A stretch of DNA of 23,021 bases from JAGOQQ01 sp031973235 (GTDB lineage: Bacteria; Patescibacteriota; Minisyncoccia; Phycocordibacterales; UBA9973), in the NCBI GenBank assembly GCA_031973235.1, contig DALYDM010000010.1, positions 1 through 23,021 on the forward strand. Direction: 5' to 3'. Of the stretch, positions 1 to 7,565 are shown piece after piece (position 1 is the stretch's first letter; every line of letters starts with the position of its first letter). The translations under genes were made by a program, and so were the position numbers. The notes beneath the pieces were generated by a model, which worked only from the letters and a program-made list of their open reading frames with translations, was not told the DNA's origin and ran no database searches.

Positions 1-703
1 CATGCTTCACAAAAATTTCCTTTCCTGTTTGTATTACTCCACCATACACACGTACTACTGCGAGTCTTCCAAGGAAGTTGTCATATGCGAGATTGAACAC
101 TTGTGCTATTGCTGGATCATTTTCTTTTCCGGACGCAACTTGTACTTCTTCGAGTACTACGTCAAGAAGTGGGAAAAGGTTTGTTGATTCATCTGTGAGG
201 TTTCGCTTTGCAATACCTTCTCGTCCGATTGCATATACAGTTTTGAAATCAATCTGATCATCATTTGCACCAAGTTCAAGAAAGAGTTCAAGAACTTCAT
301 CATGTACGCGCGCTGGATTTGCAGCGGGCTTGTCGATTTTGTTGATAACAACAATCGGCTTAAGACCAAGCTCGAGGGATTTCTTAAGCACGAAGCGAGT
401 TTGAGGCATTGGACCTTCTTGAGCATCTACCACAAGGAGTACTGAGTCGATAGCTCGAAGTACACGTTCAACCTCAGACCCGAAGTCCGCGTGTCCTGGA
501 GTATCTACAATGTTTATCTTTGTACCTTTGTAATTTACAGAAGTATTTTTCGCATAAATGGTAATTCCACGTTCTTTTTCAAGATCGTTTGAGTCCATAG
601 AAACACCTTCGGGAACCATGTCACATTGACGCATGAGAGCGTCTGTGAGAGTTGTTTTTCCGTGGTCCACGTGTGCGATGATTGCGATGTTTCTGATATC
701 CAT
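1..703 (-). CDS. typA: Translational GTPase TypA/BipA, N-terminal part (runs off window edge)
   Basis: This is a ribosome-associated GTPase of the EF-G/LepA superfamily, linked to ribosome assembly and stress growth. Read on the minus strand from ATG at 703, the frame is open for 234 codons to the window edge, so only the N-terminal part is present. The P-loop HVDHGKTT is at residues 11-18. The TypA signature MDSNDLEKERGITI follows, then DTPGHADFG (G3) and NKID (G4), and the start of the beta-barrel domain II. The MDSNDLEKERGITI segment is characteristic of TypA and separates it from EF-G and LepA. No Shine-Dalgarno sequence is seen before the ATG. The gene diverges from the duplicated promoter module at 758-866. 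The family assignment is firm; the C-terminal domains lie outside the window. Confidence 0.96.
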   Translation of the reverse strand, partial: MDIRNIAIIAHVDHGKTTLTDALMRQCDMVPEGVSMDSNDLEKERGITIYAKNTSVNYKGTKINIVDTPGHADFGSEVERVLRAIDSVLLVVDAQEGPMPQTRFVLKKSLELGLKPIVVINKIDKPAANPARVHDEVLELFLELGANDDQIDFKTVYAIGREGIAKRNLTDESTNLFPLLDVVLEEVQVASGKENDPAIAQVFNLAYDNFLGRLAVVRVYGGVIQTGKEIFVKH

Positions 704-757
704 AAATATGCGTAGTAAATAACTTGTAACTAGTACAAAATGATAAATAAAAATAAG

Positions 758-866
758 GCTCGCGCCTTGATGTCAATACTATACATTATTTTTGACATTC
801 ATACAAGGGCTTATTTGACAAAAAGTATTGATGTAGTAAAGTTCATTCAAACAAAAAAATAGTTCT
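758..866 (+). repeat. Upstream module, copy 1 (promoter for the small ORF at 867)
   Basis: Bases 758-809 are identical to 996-1047. The following 57 bases up to the start codon are about 70% identical without gaps, so both copies place an ATG at exactly the same distance. Within the identical part, arms at 765-776 (CCTTGATGTCAA) and 792-808 (TTGACAT...CAAGG) form an interrupted inverted repeat. Behind it sits a sigma70-like promoter, TTGACA (815-820), 16 nt, TAAAGT (837-842). Confidence 0.8.
815..842 (+). promoter_or_regulatory. Sigma70-type promoter, upstream-module copy 1
   Basis: A perfect -35 box TTGACA is separated by 16 nt from the -10-like TAAAGT. The equivalent position in the second module copy carries TTGACA, 16 nt, TAATGT, so the elements are retained where the flanks have diverged. 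Confidence 0.6.
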
Positions 867-985
867 ATGAAAAATATTACAACAAACATATTCCGAGGAA
901 TATTTATTACGACAATAATCATATTAATTAGTGCTATTTCCTTACCTAGAGGATGGTATCCGTCAGAATACCATTATTTAACTGT
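867..985 (+). CDS. Small exported or membrane peptide, truncated by assembly gap
   Basis: An ATG at 867 opens a frame of about 39 codons before the N run at 986. The N-terminus has a lysine and an arginine followed by a hydrophobic stretch (about residues 10-26, rich in isoleucine), which looks like a signal peptide or a single membrane anchor. A short polar tail rich in Tyr, Trp and Pro follows. No family is recognised. It is taken as a real gene start because it lies at the same distance from a promoter module as the acetyltransferase start does in the second copy. The 3' end is unknown: the sequence after the gap begins inside the second module copy, not in this gene. Confidence 0.4.
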
Positions 986-995
986 NNNNNNNNNN
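986..995. other. Assembly gap (10 N)
   Basis: Ten Ns, probably a scaffolding placeholder of unknown true length. Sequence resumes at 996 exactly at the first base of the 52-bp direct repeat, which suggests the assembly broke on that repeat. Confidence 0.95.
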
Positions 996-1104
996 GCTCG
1001 CGCCTTGATGTCAATACTATACATTATTTTTGACATTCATACAAGGGTTTGATTGACAAAAATGAGTAGTGTAGTAATGTTGGTTTAAACAAAAAACGTA
1101 AGCT
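996..1104 (+). repeat. Upstream module, copy 2 (promoter for the acetyltransferase)
   Basis: Second copy of the module at 758-866, identical over the first 52 bases (996-1047) and diverged after that. It carries TTGACA (1053-1058), 16 nt, TAATGT (1075-1080), which would start transcription roughly 18 nt before the ATG at 1105. Confidence 0.8.
1053..1080 (+). promoter_or_regulatory. Sigma70-type promoter of the acetyltransferase gene
   Basis: TTGACA, 16-nt spacer, TAATGT, with the ATG 24 nt behind the -10 box. No Shine-Dalgarno motif is seen in the short leader. Confidence 0.6.
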
Positions 1105-1689
1105 ATGTACTGTACATTCGCAAACACGCAAGACATTTTGTCTATAATTGAAATTCAAATGAGTAATCACAAGGTATTACTCAGTAAGGAAGAACAAAAG
1201 TCCAAAGGTTTTGTAACGCTTCTTACTCCACCTTCCTTTATTGAAAATATTATTTTGAATAGAGATTCATATTCAAAAATAATTGTAGCAAAAAATGATT
1301 CCAAAGAAATAATCGGGTATCTTATTGCAATCATGAAAGAAGATGCCCAATTAAACTTTTTCATGAACGATTTTGTGAAGGAAGTAGATAAACTTACCTC
1401 CATAAAACCAACCAACACTATGTATATTGCACAAATTGGAGTGACGAAAAATTTTCAAGGAAAAGGAGCGGGGAAATTAATGTACAAATATCTTTTCAAC
1501 CATATAGACGATATGTACGAGGAATTTGACATAGCAAGTATTATCACAGAAGTATCAAGTGAGAATATTCCATCTCAAAAATTTCACATCACGTGTGGTT
1601 TCAAAGAAATCCATAAATATCCTGGGCCAGGAGGTACAGAATTCATTATCATCGAAAAAAGAGGTAACATGAGAACAATGATTGCGTAA
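1105..1689 (+). CDS. GNAT-family N-acetyltransferase
   Basis: This 194-residue protein is predicted to transfer an acetyl group from acetyl-CoA to an unknown amine substrate in the cytoplasm. The acetyl-CoA binding signature is visible: a beta strand ending IAQIGV (about 108-112), then QGKGAG (118-123), matching the Q/R-x-x-G-x-G/A pyrophosphate loop at the head of a helix. Later, ENIPSQKFHITCGFKE fits the usual C-terminal GNAT element in which a helix leads into GF. The N-terminal third is less conserved. It stands alone between a promoter module and a terminator at 1711-1744 shared with rseP. The substrate cannot be predicted; superfamily membership is secure. Confidence 0.85.
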   Translation: MYCTFANTQDILSIIEIQMSNHKVLLSKEEQKSKGFVTLLTPPSFIENIILNRDSYSKIIVAKNDSKEIIGYLIAIMKEDAQLNFFMNDFVKEVDKLTSIKPTNTMYIAQIGVTKNFQGKGAGKLMYKYLFNHIDDMYEEFDIASIITEVSSENIPSQKFHITCGFKEIHKYPGPGGTEFIIIEKRGNMRTMIA

Positions 1690-1710
1690 CGTATTCAAAA
1701 TCAACATTTA

Positions 1711-1744
1711 AAAGCGACGGCATGGCCGTCGCTTTTTCTTTTCT
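1711..1744. terminator. Bidirectional Rho-independent terminator (acetyltransferase / rseP)
   Basis: An 11-bp perfect stem (AAAGCGACGGC, 3-nt loop, GCCGTCGCTTT) is followed by a T-rich run on the plus strand and has an A-rich run before it, so it can serve both converging genes. Confidence 0.9.
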
Positions 1745-2590
1745 TACTTCACCAACTTTACTATATCGTGATACGTTACCACAAGCATGAGTGCAATCAG
1801 AATAAAAAATCCAACTGTGTTTAATGTATTTGAAACTTTTGAACTGATTCGTGAACCTTTTATTTTTTCAATTAGAAGGAAAAGGAGTCTTCCACCATCA
1901 AGCGCAGGAAATGGAATCAAGTTAATGATTGCAAGATTAATCGAAATAAGTGCGGTAAATGACATCAAGTACACAAATCCAAAGTCGGCCGCATCACCAA
2001 CTATTCCCACGATTCCCACTGGACCAGAAAGAGAATTCACATCTGCTTTGCCGAGAAATGCATCTTTTACAAGGGTTGCGAGCGACAACGCAGTCCCCTT
2101 TGTCATATGCCATGTTTGTTTTGAACCTTCAAGAAATGCTTTATGTATAGGAAGTTTGAGTGTGCCAATCAAATCACTTGATACACCAATCGCAACCTTT
2201 CCTTCCACGACACCTTCTCGAGGAAGAATATTTTTCTCTAATATTTCACCTTTACGATCTACGGTAAAAATAATTTCTTCACCTTTACTACTTGTTGAAA
2301 CAAATGATATCAATCCTTCTTGTGAAAAATCTGAAAGTGATCTTTTTTCTGATTGTGCTNNNNNNNNNNNNNNNNNNNNNNNNNNNNNNNNNNNNNNNNN
2401 NNNNNNNNNNNNNNNNNNNNNNNNNNNNNNNNNNNNNNNNNNNNNNNNNNNNNNNNNNNAGCGCTTTTGGTGGATATCCAAATCCAAATTCATCAACACG
2501 AATTCCGTTCTTTTTTGCTGCAATATAATGTCCAAACTCATGCACCACCACAAGCACAAGAAGAATTATTATAAAAATGAGTATAGACAT
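1744..2590 (-). CDS. rseP: Site-2 (RIP) metalloprotease RseP, interrupted by 100-N gap
   Basis: Intramembrane zinc protease of the RseP/M50 family, which cleaves membrane-anchored substrates such as anti-sigma factors. The N-terminal piece (2460-2590, 43 residues) starts with a membrane helix carrying the zinc-binding HEFGH (residues 17-21) and then VDEFGFGYPPK. The C-terminal piece (1744-2358, 204 residues) holds the rear of a PDZ-like region, SGPVGIVGIVG, and the motif NLIPFPALDGG with the third zinc ligand, followed by a last membrane helix. The two pieces are out of frame across exactly 100 Ns, so the gap length is a placeholder. Single-PDZ homologues suggest about 100-120 residues are missing. 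The gene lies 33 nt downstream of frr, probably cotranscribed with it. Confidence 0.92.
2360..2459. other. Assembly gap (100 N) inside rseP
   Basis: Exactly 100 Ns. The rseP reading frames on either side fit only if the real gap is a multiple of three, so the stated length is wrong unless another error is present. Confidence 0.95.
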
Positions 2591-2623
2591 AAATAATAGT
2601 TAGTAGTTTTAGTTGATAGTTTG

Positions 2624-3163
2624 TTAGTTCATTACTTCGTTTTCTTTTTTGTCAAAAATTGCTTCAAGTGCATTGTTTACTTCATCAACAACCTTTTGAA
2701 CATCTTCTTTGACTCGAAATTCATTATCCTTTGGCAATTCAAGTTCTTTGATTTCAGAAAGTGCAGACTCTCGTTCTTTTCTGACAGATATTCGAGCGTC
2801 CTCCAATTTTTCCTTAAGAAGTTTTACCAACTGAGTTCGTCTTTCACCTGTGAGCATGGGAAAAATCGCTCGAAGACCATCAGAGTCAACAGCAAGTGAA
2901 AGTCCAAGATTTGAAGCTGCAATTGCACGCTCAACTTCTTTTACGAGATTTTTATCCCACGGTGCAATTCTAAGAGTTTTTGGATCTTCGATTACTACAG
3001 AAGCAACATTCTTAAGTGGCATCTTTTGTCCATAACTTTCCACCATTACCGAATCAAGAAGCATAGGTGTCGCTCGCCCTGTGTGAACCTGTGAGTACTC
3101 TTTGAGAAGCCACTCTTCTACCTTTTTTAATTCTTGTTTAAATTGTGCGATATTGTATGACAT
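2624..3163 (-). CDS. frr: Ribosome recycling factor
   Basis: RRF splits the post-termination ribosome together with EF-G. The 179-residue product matches the family length (about 185). It shows the typical VHTGRATP near residue 30, the hinge and domain II region with YGQKMPLKNVASV, then DPKTLRIAPWDKN, and a C-terminal helix with TGERRTQLVKLLKE and ARISVRKERE. The ATG at 3163 (MSYN) is preferred over an in-frame TTG at 3172, because a promoter with TTGCTA, 16 nt, TATAAA puts the -10 box at 3176-3181, almost on top of that TTG. It follows the delta-prime-like gene and precedes rseP. Confidence 0.96.
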   Translation of the reverse strand: MSYNIAQFKQELKKVEEWLLKEYSQVHTGRATPMLLDSVMVESYGQKMPLKNVASVVIEDPKTLRIAPWDKNLVKEVERAIAASNLGLSLAVDSDGLRAIFPMLTGERRTQLVKLLKEKLEDARISVRKERESALSEIKELELPKDNEFRVKEDVQKVVDEVNNALEAIFDKKENEVMN

Positions 3164-3175
3164 AACAATCAATAA

Positions 3176-3203
3176 TTTATATGTAGTAATAAGTATATAG
3201 CAA
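3176..3203 (-). promoter_or_regulatory. Promoter of frr, short leader
   Basis: On the minus strand, TTGCTA (3203-3198), 16-nt spacer, TATAAA (3181-3176). Only 12 nt separate the -10 box from the frr ATG, so the leader would be about 5 nt and could hold no Shine-Dalgarno sequence. Confidence 0.5.
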
Positions 3204-3210
3204 ACATCAA

Positions 3211-3900
3211 TTATGTAAAATGCTCAGGGATCATAAGTGCAACATATTCTGAAATCATTTTTTGTGATGATCCTTTGTCTCGAATATATTTTCGTGCATT
3301 TGAGAGAATATGGATACAGTGACTTTTCTCTGAAGAATTACTCGCTGAAACATAAGTGATTAATTTTTCAAAAAATGAATCAAGTGCTCGTCTTGATGAT
3401 TCTCCTTCCTCATCTTCTAATTCTTTTAGGTATCGAGCAATTATTGCCATCCTACTTGTTCTACCACCAGATAGAAATTCCTTCATTTCAAGTGTTTCGT
3501 TATCATCGATTTTTGATTCAAGTAACGAAAAAGAAATACTTCGAGAAGTAATAGTCGGCAAAAGTTTATCAAGTCGCGGAGTAACAAAAACAAAATGAGT
3601 GTTATGAGAAGGTTCTTCAATTGCTTTCAAAAGTACATTTTGAGCTTCAACAGAAAATGAATCTGCATATACGATTTCGACATGATGCACATCTTCTCCA
3701 GTACGAAGTCTTGATGACTGCGAAAGAGTTCTTCCTTCATCTACACCAAAAAGTGCGAATGTCTGAGTAAGAATATGTGTCTGATGTCCAAGTAATCCAC
3801 GAACATACTGTTCAAGAAACGAAAGAGAGTCACGTGTACCTTCAATGCAATACGCGTGATGAAATATTTTCCCAAAATTTGTATCACATGCTTCTTTCAT
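3211..3900 (-). CDS. holB: DNA polymerase III delta-prime-like clamp-loader subunit
   Basis: A 229-residue AAA+-derived protein most like the delta-prime or gamma/tau clamp-loader subunits. The best segment is SFSVEAQNVLLKAIEEP followed by HFVFVTPRLDKLLPTITSRS, which corresponds to the sensor-1 region and the SRC motif of clamp loaders (here the Cys is a Ser). There is no Walker A loop, no DExx box and no zinc-binding cysteine cluster, so it is a non-hydrolysing subunit and shorter than the usual 300 residues or more. It begins 9 nt after mreB. Delta-prime is the best reading, but a divergent paralogue of another clamp-loader subunit cannot be excluded. Confidence 0.75.
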   Translation of the reverse strand: MKEACDTNFGKIFHHAYCIEGTRDSLSFLEQYVRGLLGHQTHILTQTFALFGVDEGRTLSQSSRLRTGEDVHHVEIVYADSFSVEAQNVLLKAIEEPSHNTHFVFVTPRLDKLLPTITSRSISFSLLESKIDDNETLEMKEFLSGGRTSRMAIIARYLKELEDEEGESSRRALDSFFEKLITYVSASNSSEKSHCIHILSNARKYIRDKGSSQKMISEYVALMIPEHFT

Positions 3901-3909
3901 AACACGAGA

Positions 3910-4923
3910 TTATTTTTTACTGATAATTGCCTTTTTGTATGTTTCCAAATGTTCTAGTGCAATACCTGTTCCTTTTGCAACACAATAAAGCGCGTCTTCT
4001 GCAAGTACTGCCTTCACACCAGTTTTTCTATACACGAGTTCAGGAAGCCCTCTAAGTTGAGAAGTCCCTCCGGTCATAATTATTCCTTGATCAATTATAT
4101 CAGATGCAAGCTCTGGTGGAGTTTCTTGCAAAACATCTTTGATTGCTTTAACTATTCCTCTTAGTTCTTTATCAATCGCACGTACGATTTCATTTGTAGA
4201 AATTTGTACTGATCGTGGAAGTCCTTGAATAAAATCTCGTCCTTTAATCGTGATTGTAAGCTCTTCTTCGAGTGGCACCGCTGCGCCAATTTTTATTTTT
4301 ACGTATTCAGCTGTTTTGTCACCAATAGCAAGATTGAAAGTCTTTTTAATATAGTCTGCGATTGCTTGATCAATTTTGTTTCCTGCACACTTTACTGAAG
4401 TAGACGCAACAATTCCTCCAAGAGAAATCACCGCAACATCAGTAGTCCCTCCACCAATATCTACAATCATGTGTCCCAATGATTCATGAATAGGAATCCC
4501 TGCACCGATTGCAGCAAGAATCGGCTCTTTAACCACATATGCGTTCCGTGCACCTGCCTTGATAGTAGCCTCGATGACCGCCCGTCGTTCTGTTGATGTC
4601 ACACCAGCGGGTACAGACACCATCACATCAGGCTTGAAGAGATTGAAAGGTCCAAGTGCTTTTGTAATGAAATAGCGAAGCATCGCTTCAGTGATTCGAT
4701 AATCAGCGATAACTCCATCTTTAAGTGGTCTATACGCGATAATGCTTTCCGGTGTACGACCAATCATTTCTTTTGCATCATTTCCAATTGCAAGGATTTT
4801 ATTATCCACTTCGGATACCGCCACAACAGATGGCTCATTAAGAACAATCCCTTTGCCAGGAAAAAAGACAAGCGTATTAGCAGTACCGAGGTCGATACCG
4901 ATTTTCTTAGAAAAAAGTCCCAT
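3910..4923 (-). CDS. mreB: Rod shape-determining protein MreB
   Basis: Bacterial actin homologue that organises peptidoglycan synthesis along the cell wall. The 337-residue product has the family length. It begins with a short hydrophobic N-terminus and the phosphate-1 loop GIDLGTANTLVF, then has MVSVPAGVTSTERRAV, the phosphate-2 loop IVDIGGGTTDVAVISLGG and the adenosine-site MTGGTSQLRGL. All nucleotide-binding elements are intact, so it should polymerise. No mreC or mreD follows: the next genes are the delta-prime-like subunit, frr and rseP. Its promoter faces that of the orphan gene at 5026. The rod or coccobacillus shape is an inference. Confidence 0.97.
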   Translation of the reverse strand: MGLFSKKIGIDLGTANTLVFFPGKGIVLNEPSVVAVSEVDNKILAIGNDAKEMIGRTPESIIAYRPLKDGVIADYRITEAMLRYFITKALGPFNLFKPDVMVSVPAGVTSTERRAVIEATIKAGARNAYVVKEPILAAIGAGIPIHESLGHMIVDIGGGTTDVAVISLGGIVASTSVKCAGNKIDQAIADYIKKTFNLAIGDKTAEYVKIKIGAAVPLEEELTITIKGRDFIQGLPRSVQISTNEIVRAIDKELRGIVKAIKDVLQETPPELASDIIDQGIIMTGGTSQLRGLPELVYRKTGVKAVLAEDALYCVAKGTGIALEHLETYKKAIISKK

Positions 4924-4944
4924 AACAAAGAGATTAGTGGGGTC

Positions 4945-4953
4945 AGTATAACA
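4945..4953 (-). promoter_or_regulatory. Extended -10 promoter of mreB
   Basis: Minus-strand TGT followed by TATACT (4950-4945), an extended -10 element with no good -35 box. The ATG is 21 nt downstream of the -10 box. Confidence 0.5.
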
Positions 4954-4964
4954 TATTTTTCACC

Positions 4965-4993
4965 TTGTGGTATCTAGACAAAATGCTTAAAAT
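4965..4993 (+). promoter_or_regulatory. Promoter of the orphan gene at 5026
   Basis: TTGTGG (4965-4970), 17-nt spacer, TAAAAT (4988-4993), 32 nt before the ATG. It is divergent from, and close to, the mreB promoter. Confidence 0.5.
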
Positions 4994-5025
4994 ACTACCC
5001 AAAAGAACCTTAAAACCTACTACCC

Positions 5026-5520
5026 ATGCATAAATTCAAAAGGGATATCAAAACCGTAGAATCTCATACCATCAACACCATTATCGAAAAACTCCTTCTG
5101 TATTTACTCGACATTTCGTATTCTATTCATCAATTCAGATATCGACGCACAATTTCATGTCAACAAATTCCTCGAAATGATCGTCGAATAAATGATGACA
5201 AGTATATTTTGGAGCACCAAGAGATTGTGACAAAATCGCAACTTGAAAAGCATCTTAAGAAAAACAAGAGCACATATCGCTGGTATGTTGTAAGAGAAAA
5301 ACCTAGAGATTGGTGGATTTTTGATTCACTAAATAACAAATGGCAAAAACTCGACACAGATGACGTATTGCAAACTTTTTTAAATTTGTCGTATGTATTA
5401 AAAGACAGCACGCACAGTATTTGTTATCCAGTGATGTCATTCTTGCATGCATACACCGTAGGAAACAGCAAACAAACATTTCGTATTATAAAATTACGAA
5501 GCCCCACCTCACACAAATGA
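5026..5520 (+). CDS. Hypothetical protein, basic, unrecognised
   Basis: A 164-residue protein with no family I recognise. The N-terminal third is basic and has a hydrophobic helix (IIEKLLLYLLDISYSI) that is too short and interrupted to call a membrane segment. The centre is rich in Lys, Trp and Tyr (STYRWYVVREKPRDWWIFD). There is no signal peptide, cysteine cluster or known catalytic motif. It has its own promoter and a strong terminator whose stem contains the TGA stop codon. It lies between mreB (divergent) and priA. The exclusive promoter and terminator argue that it is a real gene. Confidence 0.65.
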   Translation: MHKFKRDIKTVESHTINTIIEKLLLYLLDISYSIHQFRYRRTISCQQIPRNDRRINDDKYILEHQEIVTKSQLEKHLKKNKSTYRWYVVREKPRDWWIFDSLNNKWQKLDTDDVLQTFLNLSYVLKDSTHSICYPVMSFLHAYTVGNSKQTFRIIKLRSPTSHK

Positions 5521-5533
5521 GGTGGTTTTATTT
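5504..5533 (+). terminator. Rho-independent terminator overlapping the stop codon of the orphan gene
   Basis: Stem CCACCTC (5504-5510) with GAGGTGG (5519-5525), 8-nt loop, then TTTTATTT. The TGA at 5518-5520 lies in the loop and stem. Confidence 0.85.
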
Positions 5534-5560
5534 CACAACGCATCCCTGTCACAGTGAAGA

Positions 5561-5588
5561 TTCAAAAATCTCGCATATATGCTAGGCT
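5561..5588 (+). promoter_or_regulatory. Promoter of priA, near-leaderless
   Basis: TTCAAA (5561-5566), 16 nt, extended -10 TGC-TAGGCT (5580-5588), then only 7 nt to the ATG at 5596. This position argues against the upstream GTG at 5554 as the start. Confidence 0.5.
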
Positions 5589-5595
5589 ACTATTA

Positions 5596-7539
5596 ATGAA
5601 AGTCGTCAAGGTACTCCCACTTGCCAAAGGGGTCACAAAAGAACACCTGACCTACTTTACCGCCAAAGAAATTGAAATCGGAGATATTGTAAGTATTCCT
5701 GTAAGGAAAAAATACATTTCTGGAATTGTAATTGAATGTGGCGATGCTGAAGTTGAAAAGGCTGACGTAAAATCAGCAAGTTTTGTTATGAAAAAAATTG
5801 ACAAGGTAAAGGGACCTTCTTCTCTCCCACCTGCGTTTTTATCTGCCGTAAAAGAAATAAAAGATTTTCTTGCATCACATACTGGGATTGTATTGTCGTC
5901 ACTCTTATCCGAAACACTACTCAAAGAACCTTCGCATAAAAAAATTGAATACAAAGAGGTAGTAGATGATGGAATAATGAGCGAACGACTCATTTTCCAA
6001 TCTTCGTTTGAAGATCGAATTTCATACTATAAAACTTTTGTCCGAGAATCATTTGCAAAAAAGCAATCTGTAATAATTTGTCTTCCAACTATTCATGACA
6101 TCGAACATTACAAAGATGTTCTCAAAAAAGGTATTGAAGACTATACATACATATTTCACAGTGATGAACGTGAGACAACACAACTTGAGCACTTAAAGAA
6201 ACTACGATCTGAAACACACCCAGTACTTCTACTTATTACTCCTGGATATCTTGGAATACCGCGAGATGATTTGGGTACACTTATCATCGAGCGAGAAAGT
6301 TCGAGTGCATTCAAATCTCTTCGTCGTCCATATGTTGATGCACGAGTATTTGCTGAACTATACGCCAAACACGCAAAAATGAAATTCATTCTAGGAGACA
6401 CACTACTGCGACCTGAAACTCTTCTTCGAAAAGATGCTGGCGAATTGGGAGAAGTCGCGCCGCCAACATTTCGCATGACTTCTAGTGAAAGAGTGAAGCT
6501 CATTGATACACGAAAAGAAAAAACCGAAGCAGGATTCAGACAAACAAAAAAAGTCGAGTGGCGCGCACTTTCTGATGAGCTCATATCAGAAATAAGAAAA
6601 ACACTTGAGCACAATGGTCACTGTGCGTTGTTTTCGCTACGCAAAGGCCTTGCTCCACTTACCGTATGTAATGACTGCGGGACCACTCTTCCATGTCCAA
6701 AATGCAACGCACCGCTTGTACTTTATAAAGGAGAAACCCCTGAGACACGAGTGTTTATGTGCAACAAATGCGGTGAAGAAGCTGATAGTCATATAAACTG
6801 CAATGTATGCGGAGGCTGGAACCTTGCACCACTTGGGATTGGCATCGAAAGAGTCATGGAAGAATTGAAAACACTTTTCCCTGATACACCTCTTTATGTT
6901 TTTGATAAAGACACCATCACAACGAGAAAAAAAGGTGATGCGCTTGCAAAGCAATTTTACAAAGAAGAACGAGGCATCGCACTTGGAACAGAAGTAATTT
7001 TTAATTATCTAAAACACAAAGTCAGACTCACTGCAGTAGTGTCGTTTGATTCTCTTTTTTCAATTCCTAGTTTTCGTATTAATGAAAAAGCGCTATTTGT
7101 ACTCTACACACTTCACAACCTTTCAGACTCGGTCACAATGATTCAAACAAAATATCCAGAGAATGATGTATTAAAAGCATTCATTGGAAGTAATCTACTT
7201 GAACTTTATCGAGAAGAATTAAAAATTCGAAAGATTCTAAAATATCCTCCTTGGTCTACAATTATCAAACTTTCCGTCTCAGGAAATATTTCTGCAGTAG
7301 AAAAAGAGCAAGCACGACTCACGGAAGAGTTCAGAGAATTTGAAGGTGAATATTGTAATTCATTTATCAAGCGAATAGGTGACATGTATATGCTCACACT
7401 TGTACTTAAGATTCCTCGCCTTGAATGGACACTTCCAAGTATCTCAAAAAAGGGCCGTCTGAACCCTACACTTTCTCGCCTGCTTTCAAAACAACCTCCC
7501 TACATGCGAATTATTGTTGATCCGGATGATGTACTCTAG
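5596..7539 (+). CDS. priA: PriA-family primosomal protein N' without ATPase motifs
   Basis: PriA recognises stalled or broken replication forks and reloads the replicative helicase. The 647-residue product starts with the 3'-DNA-binding domain (MKVVKVLPLAKGVTKEHLTYF...GDIVSIPVRKK). In the centre are eight cysteines in the PriA zinc arrangement: 358/361/367/370, then 389/392 and 402/405. The C-terminus has ELYREELKIRKILKYPPWSTIIKLS, typical of PriA. The Walker A loop GSGKT is absent where expected (after SERLIFQSSFEDR), and the DEEH box is replaced by IIERESSSAFKS, although the following RRPYVDARVFAE still resembles the family. Helicase activity is therefore unlikely; a DNA-binding and loading role is plausible. 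The start at 5596 is preferred over GTG at 5554 on family alignment and promoter position. Confidence 0.9.
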   Translation: MKVVKVLPLAKGVTKEHLTYFTAKEIEIGDIVSIPVRKKYISGIVIECGDAEVEKADVKSASFVMKKIDKVKGPSSLPPAFLSAVKEIKDFLASHTGIVLSSLLSETLLKEPSHKKIEYKEVVDDGIMSERLIFQSSFEDRISYYKTFVRESFAKKQSVIICLPTIHDIEHYKDVLKKGIEDYTYIFHSDERETTQLEHLKKLRSETHPVLLLITPGYLGIPRDDLGTLIIERESSSAFKSLRRPYVDARVFAELYAKHAKMKFILGDTLLRPETLLRKDAGELGEVAPPTFRMTSSERVKLIDTRKEKTEAGFRQTKKVEWRALSDELISEIRKTLEHNGHCALFSLRKGLAPLTVCNDCGTTLPCPKCNAPLVLYKGETPETRVFMCNKCGEEADSHINCNVCGGWNLAPLGIGIERVMEELKTLFPDTPLYVFDKDTITTRKKGDALAKQFYKEERGIALGTEVIFNYLKHKVRLTAVVSFDSLFSIPSFRINEKALFVLYTLHNLSDSVTMIQTKYPENDVLKAFIGSNLLELYREELKIRKILKYPPWSTIIKLSVSGNISAVEKEQARLTEEFREFEGEYCNSFIKRIGDMYMLTLVLKIPRLEWTLPSISKKGRLNPTLSRLLSKQPPYMRIIVDPDDVL

Positions 7540-7565
7540 TTGTCACAGACAGACGCGGACTGATT

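Noticed and set aside
1787..2596. Long plus-strand open frame antisense to rseP
   Set aside because: It is artificially extended through Ns and covers a clearly homologous minus-strand protease; it has no recognisable protein features.
5554..5595. GTG at 5554 as start of priA
   Set aside because: PriA N-termini align from the Met at 5596, and an extended -10 promoter lies at 5580-5588.
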